From assembly GCA_001839685.1 (NCBI GenBank), contig MLAK01000642.1, positions 29,467 through 86,574 of the forward strand: DNA of 57,108 nt, read 5' to 3'. The stretch comes from Tritrichomonas foetus (lineage: Eukaryota > Parabasalia > Tritrichomonadida > Tritrichomonadidae). Positions 20,184 through 32,500 of the stretch are shown piece after piece; position 1 is the first letter of the stretch, and each line of letters opens with the position of its first letter. Under the pieces are notes generated by a model. The model made no database searches. It was not told the origin of the DNA and worked only from the letters and a program-made list of their open reading frames with translations. Made by a program: the position numbers and the translations under genes.

Positions 20184-22199
20184 ATGGGCAAATCATCAAC
20201 CAATTCTATTGAAGAAGTATCAGTTTCTGAGGAGAAAGAAATAGTCCCGCTGAAGCGCCCGAGATTTTCTGGATTAAAATTATATTTAAGAATGCTTTCT
20301 TATGGAAAAGCTCAACTGGCATTAATTCCATCTATTATTACTGGTCTTCTTCCACTTGCCCAAATGGCAATAATAGGGCAAGTTCTGATTTGCCATACTG
20401 AATATATTCAGACTGGAAAAAGTACCTTACCTAAAATTTTGAATCTAACATATTATTTACTTGGACTAGCTGCCCTACATGGAATTTGTACTTTCCTTCA
20501 AACATTTTTGTGGGCTAGACTGAGTAGTGATTTTACAAATGATTTGAAAAGGCAATTATTCTCGAGTCTAATGAAAAATGAAGTCACATTTTTTGATACC
20601 ACACCTATTGGTAGTGTTTTAACATTATTAGGAGAGGATTCTCAATTAGTTCAAAATTCATTTGGCGTAATTAAAGCAACACAAATTAATTACATTGTTC
20701 AGTTCATTGCAGGAATAATTCTTTGTTTTGTTTATGCATGGCAAATTGCGCTAATTACTCTTGTCGTTGTTCCTTTCTCATATACACTTCAGACACTATT
20801 CGGGAAATTATTCACCAAGAATGAAGCAGCATTATTTCATCATTTGTCTGAATCAATGACAGTTGCTGAAGAAACATTATCATCAATTCGAACAGTTCGT
20901 TCAGCTAATCGAGAAGACGAGCAAATTCGAATTTTCGGAAAAATGACCCAAAAAGTGGCCAAAGCTACACGTGGACTCTTTTATTCTATTGTTTATGATT
21001 TTACTATCATTTTATGTGGACAATGGGCACTCATTATTGGAAATATGTATTATGGTGGAAAAATGGTCATTAACGGAACCTTAAAGGGTGGTGATTTATT
21101 TTCTGTTTTTAGCTTCATGCTTTATGGTTGTCAAGGTGTTATTCATTTGCAATATACTTTACAAGGTGAGCAGAAAGCAATTTCATCAGCTATTCGAATT
21201 TTAGAAATGGCAAAAAGAGTTCCATCGATTCCTTATGACCAAGGCAAGAAAATCAAGGATTTCAAAGGTCATATTGAATTCCAAAATGTTTCATTTAAAT
21301 ATCCAACACGTGATTCATATGTTCTTAAAAATATATCATTTGAAATTAAGCCTGGTGAAATTGGAGCACTTGTTGGTCATTCTGGTTCTGGTAAATCAAC
21401 TTGTGTTCAATTACTTGAAAGGTTTTATGAACCAACAGAAGGTAAAATTTTATTAGATGGACATGACATTACAACTTTAAATTCACGATGGCTTCATCAA
21501 AATATTGCATTGGTATCACAAGAGCCAACTTTATTTCATCTTACTATTAAACAAAATATTAAATATGGAAAGCGTAATGCAACAGACGAAGAAGTTTCAA
21601 TTGCATGCGATCTTGCAAATTGCACTAAATTCATCAGTAAATTTGAAAAGGGATTAGATCAAATGGTTGGCGAAAAAGGCTCAACTGTAAGTGGTGGTCA
21701 AAGACAACGAATTGCGATTGCACGAGCTTTGGTAAAAAATCCAAAAGTTCTGATTACTGATGAAGCAACTTCAGCTTTGGATGCTGGAAGTGAAAAGAAG
21801 GTTCAACTCGCACTTGACAATGTAATGGAAAATCGAACATCAATAATTGTGGCGCATAGACTTACAACTATCAGAAAAGCAACAATGATTTATGTATTTG
21901 ATTCAGGAAAAATTGTTGAAAGCGGAACTCATGAAGAGCTTATTGAAAATAAATGTTGGTATTATGAATTGGTTAAACGCCAATTAACTGAAGACAAAAT
22001 TCACGGCACAGATAAAGAAAATGAGATCAAGGACATCAAAAATGATTCAGAATCAGATTCTGAATCCTCCTCCTCTTCCTCTACAACAACAACAAAAATA
22101 TCATCATCTTATTCATCATCTTCTTCTGGAAAATCCAATGACGAATCATCTGTTTCTTCATCTCCAACAAATATTTCAACAACTACAAGCGAAACTTAA
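20184..22199 (+). CDS. ABC half-transporter, ABCB (MDR/TAP) type, with Ser-rich tail
   Basis: A second exporter half of 671 residues, divergent from the previous gene: a six-helix membrane domain (about 45-330), then a nucleotide-binding domain with Walker A LVGHSGSGKST, Q-loop VSQEP, signature TVSGGQRQR, Walker B VLITDEATSALD and AHRLTT. ATPase residues are intact. The last 60 residues are a charged Ser/Thr-rich tail (SESDSES then runs of Ser and Thr), absent from the sister gene and a likely phosphorylation region. The shared promoter region suggests co-expression and perhaps a TAP-like heterodimer. This is inference; homodimers are equally possible. Confidence 0.88.
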   Translation: MGKSSTNSIEEVSVSEEKEIVPLKRPRFSGLKLYLRMLSYGKAQLALIPSIITGLLPLAQMAIIGQVLICHTEYIQTGKSTLPKILNLTYYLLGLAALHGICTFLQTFLWARLSSDFTNDLKRQLFSSLMKNEVTFFDTTPIGSVLTLLGEDSQLVQNSFGVIKATQINYIVQFIAGIILCFVYAWQIALITLVVVPFSYTLQTLFGKLFTKNEAALFHHLSESMTVAEETLSSIRTVRSANREDEQIRIFGKMTQKVAKATRGLFYSIVYDFTIILCGQWALIIGNMYYGGKMVINGTLKGGDLFSVFSFMLYGCQGVIHLQYTLQGEQKAISSAIRILEMAKRVPSIPYDQGKKIKDFKGHIEFQNVSFKYPTRDSYVLKNISFEIKPGEIGALVGHSGSGKSTCVQLLERFYEPTEGKILLDGHDITTLNSRWLHQNIALVSQEPTLFHLTIKQNIKYGKRNATDEEVSIACDLANCTKFISKFEKGLDQMVGEKGSTVSGGQRQRIAIARALVKNPKVLITDEATSALDAGSEKKVQLALDNVMENRTSIIVAHRLTTIRKATMIYVFDSGKIVESGTHEELIENKCWYYELVKRQLTEDKIHGTDKENEIKDIKNDSESDSESSSSSSTTTTKISSSYSSSSSGKSNDESSVSSSPTNISTTTSET

Positions 22200-22640
22200 T
22201 GTATTTGTTTTTATTAATAAATTTATAATAATTTTCTTAATTTAAATGATTTATTAAGCTGAGAATAAGGATTAATTTGAAAGAAAGAATATTCAGTTAT
22301 GAAGTCACTTTCTTATGTCGTTCTAAATATTTATCTTTTCGGATATAAATCTATCTGAAAAAGTGATTTTTTTTCTCCCCCTTAAACTTTTTGCATGATA
22401 GTCGAAATAATTATATCTCAAATATTTCACTTTTTAATAGATTCATCAATAAAATTTGATCGAAAAAATATCTGTCAGAATCATTTTTTTTATGCATCAA
22501 AACGAAAAGTTATCACAACTCACCAATTCTTTCTTTTACTTCGACAGCTGATTCATTTCCTACGCACAATTATAAAAACAAAGCAACTCATAAAAAAAAA
22601 AAAAACAAGTTTGATTCCAAAACGATATTTTTTATGAAAT
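22200..22640. other. Intergenic region between convergent genes
   Basis: About 440 bp, AT-rich, with an A14 run near 22592. No supported feature. Confidence 0.4.
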
Positions 22641-23237
22641 TCAACAACACGATTTCTTTTCGACGGCTCCACCTTGAAGGTCAACTTCTGCCGAATGTTC
22701 CTGCATTTTCTTCTTCGACTTCTTTTTAATCTCCTGTGCAAGCTCAACGAATGTCTGTTCGACGCCCTCTCCAGTTAACGCCGATGTGGAGAAGAGTCTA
22801 AAGCCTCTCTCGGTCGCCCAGTTCTCTGCGATCTCTGGAGAGACCTGGGCCTCTTCCTTCAGATCGGTTTTGTTACCGACCACGAAAATGACGGTTTCTG
22901 TCCCGGCGACGTCCTGGAAGGCCGATACCCAGCTCTGGAGGCGCTCGAATGATGTCATGGAAGTGTAATCGAATACGACAACCGCCGCCTCGGCCCCTCG
23001 ATAATAAATCGGGCCGAGCGATCGAAAACGCTCCTGTCCAGCCGTATCCCAGATTTGCATCTCGACGAGTTCGTTGTCGACTTGCTGGTTGTAGATGACG
23101 AACATGGCGCCGACTGTACTTTTCTCATTTGGATTGAATGTCTTCTTAACGAGCTGTGTGATGATTGAAGTCTTTCCAACTGATGTTTCACCAATTGTAA
23201 CGACACGGTGAAGGTTGTCTCGGTTTTGGAGATCCAT
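22641..23237 (-). CDS. Rab-family small GTPase (198 aa)
   Basis: A membrane-traffic GTPase. The G boxes are complete: P-loop GETSVGKTS, switch I Thr in STVGAMF, WDTAGQERFRSL, NKTDL and TSAL. The C-terminus ends in Cys-Cys, the Rab geranylgeranylation signal, preceded by a basic hypervariable tail. WDTAGQERF and the CC end make it a Rab rather than Ras, Rho or Arf. The subfamily is unclear; the switch region (GAMFVIYNQQVD) differs from classic Rab1, Rab5 and Rab7, so a lineage-specific trichomonad Rab is likely. Like MDH, the gene is GC-rich for this window, suggesting strong expression. Confidence 0.9.
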   Translation of the reverse strand: MDLQNRDNLHRVVTIGETSVGKTSIITQLVKKTFNPNEKSTVGAMFVIYNQQVDNELVEMQIWDTAGQERFRSLGPIYYRGAEAAVVVFDYTSMTSFERLQSWVSAFQDVAGTETVIFVVGNKTDLKEEAQVSPEIAENWATERGFRLFSTSALTGEGVEQTFVELAQEIKKKSKKKMQEHSAEVDLQGGAVEKKSCC

Positions 23238-23501
23238 TCTTGGATTTTTGGAATTAGATCTTTTTGAGGTTTGAATTTTCTGTACTTTATGTAATCTTTC
23301 AAAATAACAAAAAATTCACCATTTTACGTTGAGAGAATGAAAGACTTCATTCATTCAGATGAACGATAATAAATTCCCCATTTTGTGGTGAATTTTTTCT
23401 TAAAGACAATCGGAATACAATTTTTTGATATTACAACCAAATAAACATTGAAAAAATGTCATGATGTGTTTTTTTGAAAATCATTTTTATTAACATTTAA
23501 A

Positions 23502-26500
23502 TTAAATGGTAGTTATACATACACCACGAAGTACCCAATGTTTCGCTTTAATGTTTGAATTGAGTGACTTCAGTGGAATATCAAAAACATAGTTTAGATC
23601 AGTTCTTGTACTATTCTTATAAACTGGACACACGTATGTATCACTTGTTGTACTGAATATATTTTCTTTATTCTTTTGGTCTCTCTTCACTGCCCACACT
23701 TTAATAAGTGGCATTTCATTTCGAAGATCTGTTACTGGTTTTCCGCCTTGTTTTCCTCTTCCTGTTGATGTTTGTAATTCTGTGAGTCCCCACGCACTTT
23801 GCTGGTTGGATGTCATTCCTTTGCCCCAGCGAGCACCTTCCAAATAAAGTCCACGAAGATAAACAAATTCTTTTGGACCATCTTTGTCTTTGTCACTTGC
23901 ATTTAGGCCTCTTGCAAGACTTTGTACTTCAGATTGAAGGAAGGTATCATTGAGGGACCATGAAGCACCATGAGACCGGCACGTGCTTTGTCTAAGACTT
24001 GTTAAAAAGCCACCAGGATTAAACATTCCACCAAGCCAGAATGAATCAAGTCTTCCTGTTTCAATCCATTTCGCATATTGGTCATATCGAAGCTTAACTT
24101 GCTCAAACCAGTCTTTCAGGTTCTCAGCTGGCCAAGAAATCTTCTTCCAGTGGTCTGGAATTCTTCCATCATAGATAGAATTCATTGAATTATATAATTG
24201 ATCATTCATGACAATTGAACCATCAATTGCTAATTCAAGATCTGTAAGTGTTGTCCTTAATGCAGTTAAAACGACTTGCATTCTTTCAATTTCTTGCTTG
24301 CAGCAAATATCAAGTGGTTTCTTGCCACGTGTTGATACAAGAGATCTTACTCTTTCCATAGAAAAGTCACGTGGGACACCAGGAAGAAGTTCTTTAATCT
24401 TTTGAAGAACTAAGTCTTCACGCGTCATTCCACCAACAGCACTTTCTTTCGGCTGAATATCAATGATCTTTTGGAATATTTCATTGGCTTGATCACGACG
24501 TAATTTAACGTCAGCAAGTGGATGAAGACCGAAAACATCAGGTGGATCATGCGATGGCATTGTATTAATATGTTGAATATATGCTTGAACTTGATTACAA
24601 TCAATAATGGTATATTCACCTCGTCCATCAAATGAAAGAGTGTCTTTATGTTCATCTTGGACAATCTTCGAATTATCAAAGTAAATTTCACCAATTGTTT
24701 TAATTAATCTTCTGTCAAGTTCATCTGTAACACGTCCACCATAATGAATTTCACAAACACCATAACGAACTGTTTGCCAAAATGAAGCATCATATCCTTT
24801 GTTTGCCCCTTTCATTTGTGCATCAACAATTTGACCTGACATGAATGCAAGTGATGCTGTAAAGTCACTGTGATTGAATTCGTAAGGAATTGCCCATCCT
24901 AAAGGTCCAAACTTTCTTCTTTCTTGAACTGTTGTATTAAAGAATGCTAAAACATAAATCAATCTTCTCCATTCAGGTAATTCAACAGTATCAATAGATT
25001 GCTGTGAAATACTTGAAATAGTTCGCTTCATTGAAGCTTTAGCACCTGCTGGTGGTTCATTGGTGAGCTTAAGAGAAAGTTGTAACAATGAAATTGGGAA
25101 TTTAGGATGAACTTCAGTAGTTATCCATAATCTATAGTCTTCATGTGTCACCTGCGGCTTATTGGAAGTTACTTGTTTCTCATTTGACTTTTTACGGCTT
25201 GTGTTTGGTTCACCATCACCTTTATTTTCTGATACATTAGCTTCTTTCTTGGCTTGCGAATCTGCAAGGGCATCAGCTTTATACATTTCAAACAAAGTAT
25301 CCATGTATCGTAGTCCAAGATGACAATTCTGAAGAAGAACCCACTCACCTTTATGCTTTGATTGAGTAATAAAGTTATCAGCAAATTCTTCACGTCCTTG
25401 TCCCATAGATACTGTATTTAATTCTTTCTTGGCTTTTCTTGCAGCTTCTTCAATGAGTGGTGTTGGATCTGAACCAGGTGAAAGAAGGAAGATAACAGGC
25501 AAATTATTTCCAGCTTCAGATGCAATATTATCTAGGGAAACTGATGGATATTCAATGTATTCATCACCTAAAAATTCTTGAATGTATTTTGTTGATGCGA
25601 AAATTGCTCGATCAGGTCTTAAGCAACGAATGATGACAGCTCTTTGGAATGGCTTGATGTCACTTTCTTTGGCAGGTGAGAATACTGGAAGTTGGTCTTG
25701 TTCAGGTGCAGGTGATGTAAGCAATTTACCCCAATCGGACTGACTAGTTGAAATATAATTCAAGATTCCTCTAAGTGAAGAAACTTGGCTCAATGCAATT
25801 AAATTATCTCTAACTGGATCGAAAATTTCACCAAAAGATTCTTGAACATTGGATGAAGCACCTGGTGGAAGAGCAGATCCAGCTTTAATATAAATTTGAT
25901 AATCGTTAAAAGTGATTCCCATACTATTTCCATTTTTGTCAACTTTATCAAGTGACATTTCAATTTTTAGAGCAAGTTGGAGACAGAACAAAAGCTTATC
26001 TTTTTCATAAAGTCCTCTGATAATATAAGACCAGCATGTGAAAGTAAGCTTCTTTATAATATTTTCAATTCTCTTTAAAGGGAAATTATCTTTTTCTGCA
26101 GTTTCAATAGATTCATAGAACTTTCCAAGGAATTGATTCAAAGAAACTTGATACATTGGATTGACAAGTGACATTTCTTGAATCAAGAAGTAAATAACTG
26201 CCCCACGAACAGCAACTGGGCGATAATCTTCACGTGATTTATTGATCTTTTGGTTGGTTTCCATAGCACTTGCAAGGCTTTCTTTATTTTCTTGAGATTT
26301 TTGCTTTGTTGATGCTAGCGTGGTAATAAGTGTGGTATTTTCAAGCAAGTTGCCTTGTGAAGAACGAAGTTGCTCAAGAAGTAAGTTTTCAAGGTCAAGG
26401 AGTGTCTTTCTAAGAGCAGCAACTTGTTCAAGAAGTCTTTGACGCTCATTTTCTAGGTTTTCTTTTTCGCGAAGAATAACAAGATTCAAAAGCTGCTCTT

Positions 26501-29500
26501 CTAAACCAAATTGTGTAACAGAAAATTCAATAACTGCTGTTTTAGCAAATGTTTCTGGTGCAAAGTGGGGGTTAGCAAGTTTCGTGGTAAAGTACATCTT
26601 GAATCCATCTGAAACAATAACTTCACGTCCTGCAAGAGAAACTTGAATAAGACGTCCAGATTGAATGTAGTTCTTTGCAAGAACATTATCAAGTAATGGA
26701 TCAATTTCTTCACCACAATCTTCAATAAGAAGTGGTTTTCCATCTTGTAAAGCATTTTCAACATGCGTCTTGAAGTACCTATTATCAAATGAAGTTATAA
26801 TTAAGCCATCTGCTTTATGCCTATTTGTAATCCATTTATGTGCTTGTCCTTGGGGGTCAATCAAAAGCGGATAAGTTGGCGCATTGGTACAAATAACACC
26901 ATTCTGCCTTGAAAGTTCATCAGATGGGAGCCCTTGAAGTTGCCATAGATCTAGAACTGCTTCATTTGCAAAGAGTGCAATAATATCAATATTAGAATCA
27001 GATGGAATGGAATTAGCACCAAGTAATTGCGGCCATTTATCATTTAAAAATAATCTTCTCATGGTATGATTAAACATTCCACAATATGAGTTAAAGGCAG
27101 CGCCCATTGTTGCATTACCAACTGTCTTAAAAATCATATCATTAAGTTGCTCAGCTTCAGTTTCCCAACGTCCTTTTTCACCAGAAAGAGCATCAATTAG
27201 AGCTTGTGCAGATTGCAATTTCTTTTGTGTACCTTCAGCCATTTGTTTGAATCGATGCTGTTCGGCAATAGCATCATCATATGATTTTTGCAATGTTGCA
27301 AGTTGCTGTTCTTTCTCAGCAAGTTGTTCCTCAATTTTAGCAAGATCGGCTTGAGCACGAATTAAATTTGCTTGTGCAATTGAAGCTGCTAATTTCTTTG
27401 GTCTAACAACTTTTTCAACTTGGTGATACTCGACCATATTTCTAACCCAAGAACAAAGACCTGCAGCAGCATTTGAAGCCAGAGCTGCACACTGTGGGTT
27501 GAAGTCAATCATTGATAAATATGGCTGTAAAAGATCACAAATTTCTTCATTAATGAATTCAAGATTATATCCTGAAAGTGATTTCAGGAAATCACTACTT
27601 TTCATCATTGGTTGACCATATTGCCATGAAGGAGTGATTGATGGACATTGTATTGGACCATTTGGTGATTTGAATTCGTATGATTCTGCAACATATGGAT
27701 CAAGTTTCATGTAACGAAGAATCAACACACCATCAATAATTCTTTTAATTAAATAAGCTGGCATAGCGTAACCTGCAATTTCGACAATATCACTTGCTTT
27801 AATAGAGTCAAGTGCTTCAGTAGCTCTTTTAAGAGCTGGCTCTGCAAGTTCTAGTTCAAGTTGTGCTTCTTCTTGGATTTTCCTGATAGCATCAGCTTCA
27901 CGTTGTTGTTCTTCTTTAACTAATTGAACTTCTTGACGTTGTTGTTCAGCTTCGTTTCTCTTCACTGTTAATCCTTCAAGCATTTGCTCAGCGTTTTGTT
28001 GAGCAACATGAAGTTGGTTCTCTTGTTCAATTAATTTTCCTTTCATAACAGCAACTTGATCTTTAGCTTCTCTAATCTTTTCAAGACCTTCTTTCATTCT
28101 ACTGGCGTCACCTTGAATCTTTGATAGCTGTGTGAAATAAAGTGATTTGAATGAAGAAAGGAAGGATAAATATGATTTTGGCGTAACAAATGTTCTCCTT
28201 CTGAATCGAGAGAAGTAATCTTCACATCCTTCATGAACTGACTCGTGAATATCAGCAAAGCATTCAGCAAGTCTATCTTTGAGATCAGAAACTTGAGTTG
28301 CAATATCAAGTGGCTGAACAAATGATCTTGCAACTGATACTAAACCTTCTCTTGGCCAATGTGTGAACCAATCAATTGTACAGCCATTGAAAAGACCAGG
28401 GAATTTCAAGTTTCTCTTTCGGAATTGTTCACCAACTGGTGAGAAGCATAAAACAACATGTAAATTATGCTTTACGCGATCAATGAAATAATTCCAAACA
28501 TTTTCATCAGTATCAACAGCATTACGAACTTCTTTAACAAATATTGTGCGCATATCTGCCATGAGAGCTTCATAGTTATCTCTGGTAAACAGGTTGGCAA
28601 TTTCACCTGTTGTTAACATATTATTGACGTATTCAAGGAACGATTCTTCTTTAACTTCATTATCAGTGAATATGAAAGTAATTGGCTTATTAAGAACACC
28701 TGCTCTTCTATAAAGTTCTCTAAGATCTGCTAAGAAATCGTTTGTGGAATATGATCTTCCTGGAGAAACTTGGAACGTTTGATAACCTAAAATTGTTGAT
28801 GCAAGTCTGGTTAAGCTTTGTTTACCTGATCCTCCAACTCCAACAAGCATTGCATTACCGCGTGGCATTCCAATAATTCTTGAAATACGAACAAGGTGAT
28901 TCATAGCATCTTCGAAAAGAACCAAATCAAGCTTCTTTCCTTTGGTTGCTGGCTTAGCATTATGTTCTCGCATGAATTCCATGCACCTCTCACTAAGTGC
29001 ATCAAATGAAGAAACTTCTTCATAAATTCTTGGAATCTTAGATTCATCAACATCTTCATATTGGGAATAATCAATATCAGTCATAAATGAGCAGAATAAT
29101 ACATTTGGCGCATCTGTTAAAACTTGTTCATATTGCGTTCCGAAAACCTCAGTTCCAACACGAACAATTGTACCAGCAAACCAGTCTTTATCTTCTTGGG
29201 AAACAAATTTATCAGGAATAACTCTGAAACATTCATTTGCCCAAAGCGAAACAATTTGCTCTGGAGAATTGCATGATTTAGTTGTAACTTGAATAATGCC
29301 TTGAACAATTCTTGAAAGATCACGAAGGTTAAAGACATAATGGAATTTAGTTGGTGTTGGAAGCATCTTTGCTTTAGTTTGAGACCAAACTTCATGTGTC
29401 GCTCTCACAATATTTCCTGCTGCTGCAACAGTTAATGGATTGAAACCTCTTTCTGGAATGAAATATCCTTCAATAATAGTCGAATAAATTCTATTAATAG

Positions 29501-32500
29501 ATTGTGCATCTGGCATAATACAGTTAAACACAGAAAAGTGTCTCTTTAAACGATCTGGAATATCATTTCTACCTCCACCAGGTGTACACATTGCTGCAAG
29601 GAATTGTGTTTTGATAATTGTGGTAAATTCTCCTGGCTTTTCAAGCGAATAAAATCCTCCGTCTTCCATTAATTGACGAACTATTTCATTTGTGACTTGA
29701 TCACCCCATTCATTAATTTGTGGCATTGAGATATCATCAATGAAAACTTCCATTTTCTTTCCACCAATTGGCCCAAATGTTGTACCAATTGTTTTCTCAA
29801 TGATTGATTCAATTGATGTTTGGAAGAGATAAGGTGTAGTTGCTGATGAAAAGTTAAACGTCTTTGTTACCCATTGATCCTTGTTAAATGTAGATAGGAA
29901 AGTGTTAATTGTGGCGGTTTTAGCTGTACCTGAGTCACCAATAAGCAAAACAGATGTTCCACCATGAGCAAGAAGTGAAAGAAGATATTCAATACGAATA
30001 TTATCAATAGTTGGAACCAAAATTGTGGCGAACTCTGGAACATCTCCTTTTGGATACAAATAAGGCTGAAGTCTTTCTTCCCAATTTTGCCATTCACCAG
30101 TTGTCTTATCAACAACATAATCAAAGAGCTGATCTTTACGAATGGTATTAGGGAAGTTATACAATGCCCACATATGTTGAGACAGTTTGATTCGCCCTTC
30201 TCCATCAAGGAATCCTCCAAATGCCCATAATGTGGAGAATATCATAAGCTTATTCAAAAGCTCGGGTTCTGTAACAGTCAATTTCAAATAGCCATCATCA
30301 TCTCTTGTGGAAATCAAAGATTCGAAAATATGGAGAATGGTTGTAATGATATGAACTTGGCTGGTATGCATCACCATTTGAATATTATGTAATACAAAAT
30401 TGAAAACATCATCAAGTGGAGTGATTAGATCATTAAATACTTCACGAATTGGTGCAAAATCTTCTTTTCTTATCCAACTTTGTGCAATTGGTCTCCATCC
30501 AAGAACATTAGAAGGAACATAAATCATACCAGCACGGGAAACAGTAGCTGGCGAAGCGTTATCCAATGATGACATTTCGAATAATAGTTTAACTGTATTT
30601 GGCATTGGTAAACGATCACCATTAGCAAGAGTGAGAGTTTTATTATCATCAAGAACAGAATTTAAGTTTTCAATCCAAATAGCATCGACGGGACCATCTA
30701 AACCAATCCAAACATTCTCATTTGTCTTTTTACATGCGAAGCGCCAAAGTGAAGAAAAGATACCATCTGTCCAATCATTTGAAGATGGATCTAAAATACC
30801 AAACATTTGTGAAGATGTGATAGCTTTTGGATTCATCTTTAATACTCTATGAGGTCCTCTTTCATCGGAAAGCGCTTTCACAAGTGTGTTAATAATTGCA
30901 CTTTTACCAGTTCCAGAATGACCCAAAATCATAATTCCATGACGAACCTCACATGTTTCGAAAAGTTGCATCACTTTTGTAAGCCAATCATCAAATGGAT
31001 CAAGTCCGGCAGCTTCGGCATTGTGAATAATAGCTCTTCTGATATCATCATTTGTTGATGAATCTAATTGTGTGTTTGGAAATACATCATTGAGTAGATC
31101 AACGTATAGAGGATCATCATCATCGACTAATTTTGACAAGTTCATATTCTTAAGAACCTTCATTAAGAGTCTTGATTCATCCATTGTTGGGTTTTGAGCT
31201 CGTACTTCTTTAGAAAATCGAAGAACTGATAAAATATTACGAAGACCCCAGTCATAGTGAACTTGCTTAGAAAGTTGTTCACTACAAAGTGTATATAAGA
31301 GTGAGAATTTATCGGAAAGGATCTCATATTCGGAGAAACCGCTGGATGCAAGCTTAACTTTCATAATAAGTCGTTTATCTGGAACCATCATAGCGACCAT
31401 ACGGAATTGAATTTTCAAGTTTTCTGGAAGTTCTTGACGACCTGCATAACCTGGATTCATCGTAATGAAAATTGCTACTCTATTATCGAGTTCAACCATT
31501 GAACCATCAGTGAATCTAAAGATTCTTAAACGTTCTCTACATGCATTGAAAACACATGCAACTTGTTGTGCAGCAACAGAAAGAACATCGAGTTCAATTC
31601 TATTAAACTCATCGAAATCTCCCCAAACTCCAGCCTGTGCAAGACCTCTGAAAATACGACCAAGAGCTTGATAATTCATTTGATCTGAGCAGTTAAACAC
31701 GACGCACATAATACCTAAAGCTTTAGACATATCTTTAACGGTTTCTGTCTTTCCTGTACCAGCGGGGCCAGCAGGAGCGCCTCCCATTGAAAGACCAAGA
31801 GCTTGCGCAAGTGTGATATAGCATCTATCAGTAAGTGGAGTAATAACAAGACGTGATGTACAACCAAGATATTCATAAGAATATTCACGATCAACATCTG
31901 TAATAGATACAATACATTTTCTCCCTTCAACTTGCCAGTAATAACGCATTTGCTTTTGCCAGTCAAAGTGACGAGGATTATTAATTCCAGCTGCAACAAG
32001 TTGCTTGAAAATATCAAGATTGTGAAGGAATAAAGTAATAAGAACTTCAACATGAAGTGAAACAAGCCTATTACTTTTATCAAGTGAACCAGCAACTTTA
32101 ATAAGCTCTCTGAAGCGAGTATCAAATTCATTCAAGCATTCATTCATTGCTTTTCTGTTCTTTGCAGATGCTCTTGTTAATGCTTCTTCAGTTCTATAGG
32201 TCCACCAAAGCATCATTTCCAAAAGTAAAACTTGTTTCGGAAATTCACCAAATACCCAATCTTGTGTTGTGCTAGTTATGATTTTTTGGCCCATATCTGT
32301 GCAAATATCTCGAACTGTTTGACGCATACGAGAAACAAGGTCATTAAGCCAAACTTCTACATTTCCTTGAGCCAAGAAAGGAATAGAAAAGGTAACTTGT
32401 TCACCTTCTTCTGATCTCATCTTCAAAATTTTGTTGTATTGAAGTGAATCGAAATCGAGATGAACCAAGTTTGCGAAGATTGATTGAAGATGTGGTTGAA

